Assembly: GCF_000018365.1 (NCBI RefSeq)
Contig: NC_011529.1
Span: 434,001-498,000, forward strand
From: Thermococcus onnurineus NA1
GTDB lineage: Archaea > Methanobacteriota_B > Thermococci > Thermococcales > Thermococcaceae
Direction of reading: 5' to 3'
Length of the DNA: 64,000 nucleotides
The notes below the pieces were generated by a model. That model was given only the letters and a program-made list of their open reading frames with translations, had not been told where the DNA came from and made no database searches. Position 1 is the stretch's first letter, and each line of letters opens with the position of its first letter. Below are positions 43,496-52,080 of the stretch, piece by piece. The translations under genes were made by a program, and so were the position numbers.

Positions 43496-44098
43496 ATGGC
43501 AAAGGGTAACCCAAGGAAGAGGGCTGCTGCTACCAAGGATAAGTGGAAGATGAAAGAGTGGTACGTGGTTTACGCTCCGGACTTTTTCGGCAACAAGGAG
43601 ATAGGCCTCACCCCCGCTGATGACCCCGAGAAGGTCATCGGTCGCGTCATTGAGACCACCCTCAAGGACCTCACCGGCGACTTCACCAAGGGTCAGGTCA
43701 AACTCTACTTCCAGATCTACGACGTCAAGGGCCAGAACGCCTACACTAAGTTTAAGGGCCACACCCTCTCCAGGAGCTACATAAGGAGCCTTGTCAGGAG
43801 AAGGACCACCAGGGTTGATGGCATATTCAACATCACTACCAAGGACGGCTACAAGCTCCGTGTTATGGGTATGGTCATCGCCTACAGGCGCATACAGACC
43901 AGCCAGGAAAGGGCTATCAGGGAGATAATGAGGGACATCATCTACAAGAAGGCCGAGGAGCTTAACTACAAGGACTTCATCCTCGAGGCCGTCACCGGCA
44001 AGATGGCTACAGAGATAGCTAAGGAAGCTAGGAAGATCTACCCGATTAAGAGGGCGGAGATAAGGAAGATAAAGGTCCTCGCAGAGCCGGAGGCCTGA
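43496..44098 (+). CDS. rps3ae: 30S ribosomal protein S3Ae (eS1)
   Basis: 200 residues, full length, with [15 protein letters not shown] and [28 protein letters not shown] precedes ATG 43496, 18 bases after the Pcc1-like stop. It is probably co-transcribed with S15, GAN and Pcc1-like. Confidence 0.97.
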   Translation: MAKGNPRKRAAATKDKWKMKEWYVVYAPDFFGNKEIGLTPADDPEKVIGRVIETTLKDLTGDFTKGQVKLYFQIYDVKGQNAYTKFKGHTLSRSYIRSLVRRRTTRVDGIFNITTKDGYKLRVMGMVIAYRRIQTSQERAIREIMRDIIYKKAEELNYKDFILEAVTGKMATEIAKEARKIYPIKRAEIRKIKVLAEPEA

Positions 44099-44188
44099 AG
44101 GCCTCTCAACCTCCTTCTCTATACCTTCCAGATTCTCTTCTCGGCAGGCTTTTAAGGGCCCAATCATTCTCTCTCTGGAGGTGAGAGC

Positions 44189-45244
44189 GTGAAGTTTCTC
44201 GTTAAGACTCAGAGGGGAATGGAGAGCGTTGCTGCTAACTACATTCGGGAGATTCTTCCGGATGCGGAAGTTTGGGCGTCTCCCATGGGCTACTCGGGTC
44301 TTGTTGTAGTTGAGGCGGAAGATGAGAAAGCCGAGGAGAAGATTCTTGAAATTCCAGAAGTCGAGAGAGCCATAAAAGTTCTCCATGAGGTTCCCGCCCG
44401 GCTTGACGCCATCTTGAGCGTGGCAGAGGATGTTGCAAAACTCATCGATGAAAATGAGACCTTTGCAGTCAAGACCAAGCGTAGAGGGAAGCACGACTTC
44501 TCGAGCATTGATGTGAACAGAGAGCTTGGAGCAAAGGTCAGAGAGCTGACAAACGCTGACGTTAACCTCAGCTGGCCGGATAAGGTCGTTCAGGTAGAGA
44601 TAATAGGAGATAGAGCTTACATATCTGTTCTTCCAGGCGAAGAGTACAGGAAGTTCACACCAAACAAGATAGACGCGAGGAAGCTCTTCCGCAAAGTTAC
44701 CCTCGTTCAGATGCCTTACTGGGGCGACTACAAGGCCTGCAGGTCTTTCGGTGAGAAGATTGGGAGAGCCGCTCAGGCCTTTGAAGTTAAGGAGCTCATC
44801 ATAGCTCCCAAAGAGAAGATGGACGCTTTTGAACTAATGGAGTTCATTAAGGGCGTCAAGATTGGCCAGGAAAGCAGATACCAGATACAGCGCGAGGCTT
44901 ATCCCTGGAAAGTCGAGAAAGTTCCAGTCAGCGTATGGGATCTCTACCAGGTCGTTCGCGATAAGCGGAGGAACAAGAGGCTCCTTATAATCACCGATCC
45001 CAAGGGGCCGTCACTGGCTGAGGTGAAGGATAAGCTCGCCAGGGATATGTACTACGCGAAGGAAGTCGTTATCTTCGTCGGCTCCCGTGAGGGCATACCA
45101 CGCGGCCTCTTCCGCTTCGCGGATTATGTTGTTGACTTAGCACCGTATATGACCTTCGCAACTGAACACGGCATTCCTGCGGCCCTTGTGTCCATGTGGG
45201 AGATCTACGAAGAATACTCTAGAACGAGGGAAGGGGAAGAGTGA
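44189..45244 (+). CDS. THUMP domain SPOUT-family RNA methyltransferase-like protein
   Basis: 351 residues. The N-terminal part has a ferredoxin-like and a THUMP RNA-binding domain (about 1-150; FAVKTKRRGKHDFSSIDVNREL). The C-terminal part has a SPOUT-type knot (VVIFVGSREGIPRGLFRFADY, MTFATEHGIPAALVSMWEIY). It probably methylates tRNA or rRNA; the site is unknown. The start is GTG 44189 after GGAGGTGAG, and TATA (GGCTTTTAAG) lies about 35 bases upstream. Confidence 0.85.
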   Translation: MKFLVKTQRGMESVAANYIREILPDAEVWASPMGYSGLVVVEAEDEKAEEKILEIPEVERAIKVLHEVPARLDAILSVAEDVAKLIDENETFAVKTKRRGKHDFSSIDVNRELGAKVRELTNADVNLSWPDKVVQVEIIGDRAYISVLPGEEYRKFTPNKIDARKLFRKVTLVQMPYWGDYKACRSFGEKIGRAAQAFEVKELIIAPKEKMDAFELMEFIKGVKIGQESRYQIQREAYPWKVEKVPVSVWDLYQVVRDKRRNKRLLIITDPKGPSLAEVKDKLARDMYYAKEVVIFVGSREGIPRGLFRFADYVVDLAPYMTFATEHGIPAALVSMWEIYEEYSRTREGEE

Positions 45245-45280
45245 GTTTTTACATTTTTCTTTAATTCAATAATTGTACAG

Positions 45281-45341
45281 CGGCGTCAGACCCTAAGGTC
45301 TTCCTCACCGCTCAGGAATCCGCCGTAGTCATCATCCGCCA
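45281..45341 (-). ncRNA. C/D box guide sRNA
   Basis: On the minus strand: terminal stem GGCG, C box ATGATGA (45329-45335), 13-base guide, D' box CTGA (45312-45315), 3-base spacer, C' box GTGAGGA (45302-45308), 12-base guide, D box CTGA (45286-45289), closing CGCC. Box order, guide lengths and terminal pairing all fit archaeal C/D sRNAs that direct 2'-O-methylation. It lies between the converging THUMP and DUF92 genes. The D guide (AGACCTTAGGGT) would mark the U of ACCCUAAGGUCU. Confidence 0.85.
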
Positions 45342-45371
45342 GTCAGGCTTTTTCAGGTTTTCTTTTAAACT

Positions 45372-46085
45372 TCACGCGAGGACGTAGAAGAGAAGTGCAC
45401 CGATGGAGCCGCCAAAGAGTGAAGCAAGAAAGTTTGTCGAGTTATTATTTGTTATTCCCTCGTTTTCAAGGGTAGCTCCAATAAGACTGTCTAAGTTGAC
45501 CCCGATAAATCCGCCAATGGTAACAGCCAGGAGCATCATGATCTTTTGCTCTGTGAGTGGAAGGGCGAACAGGGCCATAATGAAAGAACCCAAAAGTGCG
45601 AACAGCTCTCCGGGCCACGAAATAGCTCCGTTAACACCGGGTCTAGCTGGCTCAAAGGTGGTTATCAACCTTGGATTTTTTCCGAAAATCTTTCCAAGCT
45701 CGCTCGCAAGAGTATCTCCATTAACTGTAGCTATCGAAGCAAAAGTCGCTGCCCAGAAAACGTCCATATGGGAGAAGTATTCAAAGGCCAGAAAGATTAC
45801 TGCGGCAAGGCCATTGCCCATAACGTTGCCCCAACCCCTCACACCGTTTCTGCTCTGAGCAAGGCCGAGTTTTGCCTTTTCCCTGAACCGGTACTTGGTT
45901 GCAAGGACTCCAAGAACCACGAAGGTTACCATCGCCAAGAAGGGATAAAAACCACCAAGCTCCAGAACGACCAGACCGACAGCTGCAGCTGCCAAAGCAC
46001 CCTTAGCATCAAGGGCTTTCAGTTTGTATGATCCTATGCCAAGCCCTGCAACCACTGCAACGTCCACTGCCAGTCTCTCGAGCAT
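45372..46085 (-). CDS. DUF92 family membrane protein
   Basis: 237 residues with six to seven membrane segments. Family signature: SRNGVRGWGNVMGNGLAA and TVNGDTLASELGK ... TTFEPARPGVNGAISWPGE. Relatives include plant VTE6 (phytyl phosphate kinase) and animal TMEM19, so an isoprenoid phosphate kinase role is possible but unproven. ATG 46085 follows AGGTGACAGAG; the open frame extends 3 codons upstream. Confidence 0.8.
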   Translation of the reverse strand: MLERLAVDVAVVAGLGIGSYKLKALDAKGALAAAAVGLVVLELGGFYPFLAMVTFVVLGVLATKYRFREKAKLGLAQSRNGVRGWGNVMGNGLAAVIFLAFEYFSHMDVFWAATFASIATVNGDTLASELGKIFGKNPRLITTFEPARPGVNGAISWPGELFALLGSFIMALFALPLTEQKIMMLLAVTIGGFIGVNLDSLIGATLENEGITNNNSTNFLASLFGGSIGALLFYVLA

Positions 46086-46128
46086 CTCTGTCACCTGGAA
46101 AATGCCCCAACTGAGGCTTTATTATTCT

Positions 46129-46152
46129 TTCCTTCGTCAATGGACGAAGGAA
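46129..46152. repeat. Perfect 10-bp hairpin
   Basis: TTCCTTCGTC (46129-46138) and GACGAAGGAA (46143-46152) with a 4-base loop. It lies between the Lrp gene stop and the DUF92 start, both on the minus strand. No T-run follows on either strand, so it is not a standard archaeal terminator; it may stall or protect RNA ends, or bind a protein. Confidence 0.6.
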
Positions 46153-46162
46153 GTAAAAGAAA

Positions 46163-46612
46163 TCAGAGAACCTCAAACTTCACGGTGTCTGTTACGAAGG
46201 TTATATCAAGCTTGTCAATGCCTGGTATCTTCTTGGAAACATCGGCGATGATTCTCTCCAGCTCTTTCATATCCTTTGGACCAACGATGTGGATAACCAA
46301 ATTGTGCGAACCAATGGCACGCTGAATTATCTTGATGTTTTCATCATCCTTCAGAGAAGAAATTACCTCGTCAAGGTCAATCGAAGGCTTAACAGTTATC
46401 CCGAGGATGACGTGAATGTATCCGAGAGCATCATAGTCAGGGATTATAGTATACTTTTTGATTATACCATTTCTCTCGAGACGATCCATTCTCCTGGAGA
46501 TTCTCTGTCTTGTCGTGCCAAGAATTTCGGCGAGCTCCTTGTAGGTCAAACGCGCGTTCTTGGCGAGAAGCCTCAAAATCCTTATGTCAATCCCGTTTAT
46601 TTTATCTGCCAT
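46163..46612 (-). CDS. Lrp/AsnC family transcriptional regulator
   Basis: 149 residues: winged helix (about 5-55; LLAKNARLTYKELAEILGTTRQRISRRMDRLERNG) then RAM domain (about 65-145; VILGITVKPSIDLDEVI, GSHNLVIHIVG). ATG 46612 has GGAGGTGG upstream. Unlike the regulator at 8886, no enzyme gene is divergent from it, so its target cannot be guessed; autoregulation is common. Confidence 0.9.
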   Translation of the reverse strand: MADKINGIDIRILRLLAKNARLTYKELAEILGTTRQRISRRMDRLERNGIIKKYTIIPDYDALGYIHVILGITVKPSIDLDEVISSLKDDENIKIIQRAIGSHNLVIHIVGPKDMKELERIIADVSKKIPGIDKLDITFVTDTVKFEVL

Positions 46613-46783
46613 CACATCCACCTCCCGGGATTATGTTTGTGATTATGCTCCCAATTATAAAAATGTTTCGACAATTTGGAGGATTTCTAACCAGTAGGTT
46701 ATCCCAAATGACCCATCCCACTTTAAAACTGGGTTATATTTCAAACCACAATGTTACAAAAAAATGTGAGTATGCTGGAGATT

Positions 46784-47086
46784 TTATCCATCCGTGTTAT
46801 CCCATCGATCCCTGTCACGTTCCCTGTACTTCTCTATGCTCTTCTCCAGGGCACTCAGAAGGTCCACTTCGTAATAGTTGGCTATACACGAGAGGGCAAA
46901 CATGACGTCGCCGAGTTCCTCCGTCAGCTTTTCCGGGTTGCCTTTTCCCTTGACCCCTTCAATTTTCAGTAGTTCATCAGCTAGTTCTCCAATCTCTTCC
47001 ATCAAAGCTGCGAGCATCTCGAAGGGACTCCAGTATCCACCGAATTCTTTAACAAGGTCGTCAACTCTCCGCTGATGGTCGTTCAT
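46784..47086 (-). CDS. MazG-type nucleotide pyrophosphohydrolase
   Basis: 100 residues, a single MazG domain. The metal site is visible as E-x2-E in LMEEIGELADELL and the paired E-x2-D in LTEELGDVMFALSCIAN. It should hydrolyse (d)NTPs to monophosphate and pyrophosphate. ATG 47086 follows GGTGTGAG; a GTG at 47095 overlapping the ArsR stop is an alternative start. Confidence 0.85.
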   Translation of the reverse strand: MNDHQRRVDDLVKEFGGYWSPFEMLAALMEEIGELADELLKIEGVKGKGNPEKLTEELGDVMFALSCIANYYEVDLLSALEKSIEKYRERDRDRWDNTDG

Positions 47087-47091
47087 ATAGC

Positions 47092-47469
47092 TCACACCAG
47101 TCCAGTTCTCACCCTTACGAGGTATTCCTCGAGAACCTCTGTGTTCGTTCTGTAAAAGTGCATCTTGCCTTCTTTTCTCTCAAGTATCAGGCCCAGAGCC
47201 TTTAGCGTCCGGAGGTGGTGGCTGATCAGAGTCTGATCTTGGTCGAGTATCTTTGATATCAGACACACGCAGAGCCAGTTGTCCTTTAGGATCTTGAGTA
47301 TCCTGAGCCTCAGCGGGTTTGAGAGTGCCTTGAGGAACTTCATGACGTCCTCTTCTACCCGAAGGTTAACCTCCTTGTCTAGGTCAGGGATGCCACAGGT
47401 CTCTGAACACTGGAGGACAGTTCTTCTTTGCTTCTCATCTAGTTCGTTCAGAACTTCCCTAACCCTCAT
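47092..47469 (-). CDS. ArsR family transcriptional regulator with metal-site cysteines
   Basis: 125 residues. Winged helix at about 40-115 (ALSNPLRLRILKILKDN, LDQDQTLISHHLRTLKALGLI). The helix before the recognition helix carries CVC (WLCVCLISK), the metal or thiol sensor motif of ArsR/SmtB proteins, and an N-terminal CSETC adds two more cysteines. It may sense metals or thiol redox state. ATG 47469 follows CGGTGTTG; TATA (TTCTTAAATA) lies about 40 bases before. A MazG gene follows in the same transcript. Confidence 0.85.
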   Translation of the reverse strand: MRVREVLNELDEKQRRTVLQCSETCGIPDLDKEVNLRVEEDVMKFLKALSNPLRLRILKILKDNWLCVCLISKILDQDQTLISHHLRTLKALGLILERKEGKMHFYRTNTEVLEEYLVRVRTGLV

Positions 47470-47525
47470 GCTGCAACACCGATTAGCAGATTGGGACACA
47501 TCTATTTAAGAATTTTCACATGAAG

Positions 47526-47897
47526 TTAGTCAAGGATTTCGACCTTCAGACGGCTCCCATCACTTTTATAGGCCCTCACGCTGTCTTCTGTAAAAGGATA
47601 GGCAATTATCAGATGGACACCCCCAAACTTGGAGAAAAAGTTCAGATCTGCCTGGGATGGCCATGGATTCGGGCCAGGATGCGAGTGAACGGTTCCCTTT
47701 ATGCTCTCGTCGTAGGGCAGCATCCATGTGTTGAAGAAAGCCGAACTCCTCCCAAAATGAGGATCTGGGGCTATAAGAACCTCTTCAAAAACGCCAGCCT
47801 TCTCCCTCAAAAAGCCAGCGAACTCGTTGGGATAGAATTCGCGGGCTAATTCAAGGAGGTATCCCAAGAGCTCCCTTCTAATTTTGACGGTTTCCAT
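47526..47897 (-). CDS. JAMM/MPN+ metalloprotease (desampylase-like)
   Basis: 123 residues. The JAMM zinc site is complete: Glu in NEFAGFL near residue 27 and H-x-H-x10-D in HSHPGPNPWPSQAD. In Pyrococcus furiosus and haloarchaea, small proteins of this kind remove ubiquitin-like SAMP modifiers from targets. ATG 47897 follows CGGTGAGCAAG. It is followed on its 3' side by the ArsR gene promoter. Specificity here is inferred from size and motif. Confidence 0.85.
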   Translation of the reverse strand: METVKIRRELLGYLLELAREFYPNEFAGFLREKAGVFEEVLIAPDPHFGRSSAFFNTWMLPYDESIKGTVHSHPGPNPWPSQADLNFFSKFGGVHLIIAYPFTEDSVRAYKSDGSRLKVEILD

Positions 47898-47928
47898 CTT
47901 GCTCACCGAAAATAATCAAAAGGGGATA

Positions 47929-48312
47929 TCAAAGAGCGGCAATTGCCTCTATCTCAACCTTAACGCCCTTCGGCAGATTGGAGACTTCGACTACCGCCCT
48001 GGCCGGCTTGGACTCTGAGAAATATTTCTCGTAAACCTCGTTGAACTTGGCGTAGTCGTTTATGTCTCTCAGATATACTGTAACTTTAACGACGTTCTCA
48101 GCGCTTCCGCCGGCGGCTTTCACTACTGCTAGCAGGTTCTCAATTGCCCGCTTTGCCTGTTTCTCTATTGAGCCCTCCACGAGCTCTCCTGTCTCCGGAT
48201 TTATTGGTATCTGGCCGGAGACAAAGAGTAGCCTGCCTGCCTCAGCGACGATCCCCTGGCTGTAGGGCCCTATCGGTTTTGGGGCGTTTTCTGTGAAAAC
48301 AACCTTTTTCAT
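47929..48312 (-). CDS. ridA: RidA (YjgF/UK114) family reactive imine deaminase
   Basis: 127 residues, usual length. Family signature: [23 protein letters not shown], and the active-site Arg and Glu region [23 protein letters not shown]. It hydrolyses reactive enamines/imines to ketoacids. ATG 48312 has GGAGGTGGG 3-4 bases upstream; the longer open frame runs into the sRNA locus and is rejected. Confidence 0.93.
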   Translation of the reverse strand: MKKVVFTENAPKPIGPYSQGIVAEAGRLLFVSGQIPINPETGELVEGSIEKQAKRAIENLLAVVKAAGGSAENVVKVTVYLRDINDYAKFNEVYEKYFSESKPARAVVEVSNLPKGVKVEIEAIAAL

Positions 48313-48331
48313 TTTCCCACCTCCGAAAATT

Positions 48332-48398
48332 AAGAAATCAGCGAAGCGAAGATTCCTCATCGCCTCCGCTCGGGTGTCCTCGGCCTCATCATTTCTTC
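48332..48398 (-). ncRNA. C/D box guide sRNA overlapping a stop codon
   Basis: On the minus strand: terminal AAGAA, C box ATGATGA (48386-48392), 12-base guide GGCCGAGGACAC, D' box CCGA (one mismatch), 9-base spacer, C' box ATGAGGA, 12-base guide ATCTTCGCTTCG, D box CTGA (48338-48341), then TTTCTT pairing with the 5' end. The C box contains the TGA stop of the DUF2666 gene. C and D boxes are perfect and both guides have the standard 12 bases. Confidence 0.72.
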
Positions 48399-49192
48399 TC
48401 CAGGTATTTCTCGAGGTTCTTGGCTGGAACGTCGAGCGGAAGACCTATCTTCTCAAGGGCCTTCCTGAGGGCGTAAACCTTGGCGTGCTCCTCAAAGCCC
48501 TCCCTTGCGTAATTCTCCGCCTGGAAGTGCTTGTACTTCTCAACAACGGCTGGAATGTCTGCCTTTTTAACCTTTTTGAACTCCGCGAACCAGGCATCAA
48601 TACCTTTCACGTCTATTCCCGCGTAAACAGGAAGCTTTAGAGTTATCGTCTCGTTTATGCTAGCTAGAAGCCTCGCAACGTCGGCCATCGGTGTCTTTTC
48701 GTCGATTATCAGTCTCTTCACTACCCTCCATTTCCCGTGCTCGGCACTGAGGTGGAATGCCGTGAAGTTGACGTGATCCTCGTTGTAGGGAAGGGCTATT
48801 TTTACCTCCCTCAGGGGCTCTTCGGGGTAATCTACGGTAACCTTCTTTTCGAGAACCTCCCTGACGAGGATCGCCTTCGCGACCTCAACGAGGTGTTTCT
48901 TCAGTTTCTTATCCTCCTCGAAGACGAGGGCACCGAGCTTTCTTGCCGTTCCGGGGGATTTAAGGGCCACCACCGCGTCGCTCAGATCTTTTCTGGCTAT
49001 CTCTTCGGCGAGACTCATTATCCCGGCGATGTTCATGACCTCCGTTAGGTACTCTGGTATCTTGGGGTTTACGGTATTAGCGATGCTCGCAAGGAAATGG
49101 GCCACCATCTCGTCTTCCATGTTGCGGAGCCTGTCTCCTACCTTCCAGCTTCCGTGACGGGCAGTGAAGATAATCTGATCCTCAACCTTCAT
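48389..49192 (-). CDS. DUF2666 protein with internal duplication
   Basis: 267 residues built of two related halves. Half 1: [15 protein letters not shown] then [20 protein letters not shown]. Half 2: [16 protein letters not shown] then [19 protein letters not shown]. This is the DUF2666 pattern, an archaeal family of unknown function. ATG 49192 has GGTGA 6 bases upstream. The stop codon lies inside the C box of an sRNA gene. It may be co-transcribed with that sRNA and ridA. Confidence 0.8.
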   Translation of the reverse strand: MKVEDQIIFTARHGSWKVGDRLRNMEDEMVAHFLASIANTVNPKIPEYLTEVMNIAGIMSLAEEIARKDLSDAVVALKSPGTARKLGALVFEEDKKLKKHLVEVAKAILVREVLEKKVTVDYPEEPLREVKIALPYNEDHVNFTAFHLSAEHGKWRVVKRLIIDEKTPMADVARLLASINETITLKLPVYAGIDVKGIDAWFAEFKKVKKADIPAVVEKYKHFQAENYAREGFEEHAKVYALRKALEKIGLPLDVPAKNLEKYLEKK

Positions 49193-49310
49193 CGTTTTCA
49201 CCAACTCCTAATGGATGTCAAGGCCTATTTTAGCTTTTTCTTGACCATCTCAAAAAAGTTATAAATTGCATTGAGCATTCGAGTTTGAGAGAGTAAAAGA
49301 GGGAAGGAAA

Positions 49311-51218
49311 ATGGGGGACAACGAGAAGATTAATAGGGAAGCCCTGGCCCCCAGGGAGTACGGAGAGAGCTTAGAGCTTGGTATTGAGTTTACGACAACT
49401 GAGGAAATCGAAGTTCCCGAGAAGCTTATCGACCAAGTCATCGGCCAAGAACACGCGGTTGAAGTTATCAAAACTGCCGCCAACCAGAAGAGGCATGTTC
49501 TTCTGATAGGCGAGCCGGGAACAGGTAAGTCCATGCTCGGTCAGGCCATGGCCGAGCTGTTGCCAACAGAAACCCTAGAGGATATCCTCGTTTTCCCCAA
49601 TCCCGAAGACGAGAACATGCCCAGGATCAAGACCGTCCCTGCCTGTCAGGGCAGGCGTATTGTAGAGAAATACCGCGAAAAGGCCAAGAGCCAGGAGAGC
49701 GTAAAATCCTACATCCTCCTCTTTGTCATGTTTACCGTTATGCTCGCACTTTTCATTGAATTCAGTGCAACTACACTCCTGATGGGGCTCTTCGTTGTTA
49801 TACTTACAATAATGGCCCTCTCCAATATGCGCCTTAAGAGTACTGTCCTCGTTCCCAAGCTTCTTGTGGACAACTGCGGAAGAACCAAAGCTCCCTTCAT
49901 CGACGCTACTGGCGCCCACGCGGGAGCGCTCCTTGGTGATGTCAGACATGACCCCTTCCAGAGCGGTGGGCTCGGCACTCCTGCCCACGAGCGCGTTGAG
50001 CCAGGAATGATACACCGCGCTCACAAGGGAGTTCTCTTTATAGACGAGATTGCCACGCTCAGCCTTAAGATGCAACAGAGCCTCCTCACCGCCATGCAGG
50101 AGAAGAAGTTCCCGATAACCGGCCAGAGTGAGATGTCGAGCGGTGCGATGGTAAGGACTGAACCTGTTCCGTGTGACTTCGTCCTCGTCGCGGCAGGAAA
50201 CCTCGATACAGTGGACAAGATGCACCCTGCACTCCGCTCGAGGATCAGGGGTTACGGTTACGAGGTCTACATGCGCACCACCATGCCGGACACGATAGAG
50301 AACAGGCGCAAGCTCGTTCAGTTCGTGGCTCAAGAGGTCAAGCGCGACGGAAAAATACCCCACTTCACGAAGGAGGCTGTGGAAGAGATAGTCAGAGAGG
50401 CCCAGAAGAGGGCTGGAAGGAAAGGTCACCTCACGCTCCGCCTCAGAGACCTCGGCGGTATCGTCAGAGCTGCTGGTGACATAGCTGTCAAGAAGGGCAA
50501 GAAGTACGTGGAAAGGGAAGACGTCATTGAGGCAGTCAAAATGGCCAAACCCCTCGAGAAGCAGCTTGCTGACTGGTACATCGAGCGCAAGAAGGAGTAC
50601 CAAGTCATCAAGACTGAGGGTAGCGAGATAGGTCGCGTCAACGGTCTGGCCGTCATAGGCGAGCAGAGCGGTATAGTCCTTCCGATTGAAGCAGTTGTCG
50701 CCCCAGCTGCGAGCAAAGAAGAAGGAAAGATTATAGTTACAGGAAAGCTCGGCGAGATAGCGAAGGAAGCCGTTCAGAACGTCTCGGCGATAATCAAGAG
50801 GTACAAAGGTGAGGACATAAGCCGCTACGATATTCACGTCCAGTTCCTCCAGACCTACGAGGGCGTTGAGGGCGACTCAGCCAGCATAAGCGTTGCCACC
50901 GCTGTTATCTCGGCCCTTGAGGGGATTCCGATAAGACAGGACGTGGCCATGACAGGTTCGCTCAGTGTCCGTGGCGAGGTGTTGCCGATAGGCGGTGCAA
51001 CACCAAAGATAGAGGCCGCAATAGAGGCTGGCATAAAGATGGTCATAATCCCCAAGAGCAACGAGAAGGACGTCTTCCTGAGCAAGGACAAGGCCGAAAA
51101 GATCCAGATATTCCCGGTCGAGACCATCGATGAAGTCCTTGAGATAGCCCTCGAGGAGAGCGAGAAGAAGAGGGAGCTTCTCAGGAGGATCCGGGAGACC
51201 CTGCCCCTTTCCCTTTGA
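49311..51218 (+). CDS. lonB: Membrane-bound ATP-dependent protease LonB
   Basis: 635 residues. AAA+ module with Walker A GEPGTGKS near residue 67 and Walker [11 protein letters not shown]. Two membrane helices are inserted inside it (about 125-170). The C-terminal Lon protease domain has the catalytic Ser in GDSASIS. It degrades unfolded and regulatory proteins at the membrane. No intein is present, although some Pyrococcus copies have one. ATG 49311 follows GGGAAGGAAA; a TATA-like TTATAAATTG lies about 50 bases upstream. Confidence 0.96.
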   Translation: MGDNEKINREALAPREYGESLELGIEFTTTEEIEVPEKLIDQVIGQEHAVEVIKTAANQKRHVLLIGEPGTGKSMLGQAMAELLPTETLEDILVFPNPEDENMPRIKTVPACQGRRIVEKYREKAKSQESVKSYILLFVMFTVMLALFIEFSATTLLMGLFVVILTIMALSNMRLKSTVLVPKLLVDNCGRTKAPFIDATGAHAGALLGDVRHDPFQSGGLGTPAHERVEPGMIHRAHKGVLFIDEIATLSLKMQQSLLTAMQEKKFPITGQSEMSSGAMVRTEPVPCDFVLVAAGNLDTVDKMHPALRSRIRGYGYEVYMRTTMPDTIENRRKLVQFVAQEVKRDGKIPHFTKEAVEEIVREAQKRAGRKGHLTLRLRDLGGIVRAAGDIAVKKGKKYVEREDVIEAVKMAKPLEKQLADWYIERKKEYQVIKTEGSEIGRVNGLAVIGEQSGIVLPIEAVVAPAASKEEGKIIVTGKLGEIAKEAVQNVSAIIKRYKGEDISRYDIHVQFLQTYEGVEGDSASISVATAVISALEGIPIRQDVAMTGSLSVRGEVLPIGGATPKIEAAIEAGIKMVIIPKSNEKDVFLSKDKAEKIQIFPVETIDEVLEIALEESEKKRELLRRIRETLPLSL

Positions 51219-51333
51219 GACGCTTTTTTTCTCTCCGATCTTTCTCACACGGAACACTCTTTTTATAGCCTTCCACATCTTTGGCCAGAATGCTTAAAAG
51301 ATGGTGAGTCTAGGTTACCGTGGAGGTGAGAGA

Positions 51334-52080
51334 TTGCTCAACGTAGAGAACCTCAAGGTCGCAGTTGGAGGCAAGGAGATTCTTAAAGGTGTGAACATTT
51401 CTGTGGGTGACGGGGAGTTTCATGTAATCATGGGGCCAAACGGATCCGGAAAGTCAACGCTCGCTCTGACCATTGTGGGTCATCCAAGGTATGAAGTCAG
51501 GAACGGGAGAATACTCTTCAATGGTGAGGACATAACTGATCTTCCCCCGGACGAAAGGGCCAAGAGGGGGATAATGCTGGCCTTTCAGCATCCGGAGGAG
51601 GTTGAAGGCGTCAGGATAATGGAATTCCTCCAGCAGGTTCTTGCAGAGGTTAAGGGGATTGATCTCGCCGAGGCGTACGACATGATTGTTGAGACCGCAA
51701 AGGGGCTCTGGTTCAAAGAGGAGGATCTCATGAGGTACGTTAACGTCGGCTTCTCCGGCGGTGAGAGGAAGAGATTTGAGATTCTCCAGGCACTTCTTCT
51801 TGAGCCGAAGCTCCTCATCCTCGATGAGCCTGACAGCGGTGTCGATGTCGATTCACTCAGTGTCATCTCGAGGAAGATAGATGAGCTTCACGAGAAGGGG
51901 ACGGCGATTCTCCTGATAACTCACTATGGCAGGATACTCCAGCACCTCGACCCAAGCAAGTTTAGGGTTCATGTGATGAAGGACGGCAGAATCGTCCTTG
52001 AGCGCGGAGGCGAGTTCGTGAAGGAGATCGAGGAGAAGGGCTTCCAGAAGATTTTCGAGGAGTGTGGTTGCGATGAGTGA
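51334..52080 (+). CDS. sufC: Fe-S cluster assembly ATPase SufC
   Basis: 248 residues, ABC ATPase. Walker A is GPNGSGKST, the Q-loop is AFQHPEEVEGV, the signature is FSGGERKRFE, and Walker B is LLILDEPDSGVD. The FSGGE-type signature and EVEGV are SufC traits. The best start is TTG 51334, 3 bases after GGAGGTGAG; an in-frame ATG 11 codons upstream lacks a site. Overlaps sufB by 8 bases. Confidence 0.92.
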   Translation: MLNVENLKVAVGGKEILKGVNISVGDGEFHVIMGPNGSGKSTLALTIVGHPRYEVRNGRILFNGEDITDLPPDERAKRGIMLAFQHPEEVEGVRIMEFLQQVLAEVKGIDLAEAYDMIVETAKGLWFKEEDLMRYVNVGFSGGERKRFEILQALLLEPKLLILDEPDSGVDVDSLSVISRKIDELHEKGTAILLITHYGRILQHLDPSKFRVHVMKDGRIVLERGGEFVKEIEEKGFQKIFEECGCDE

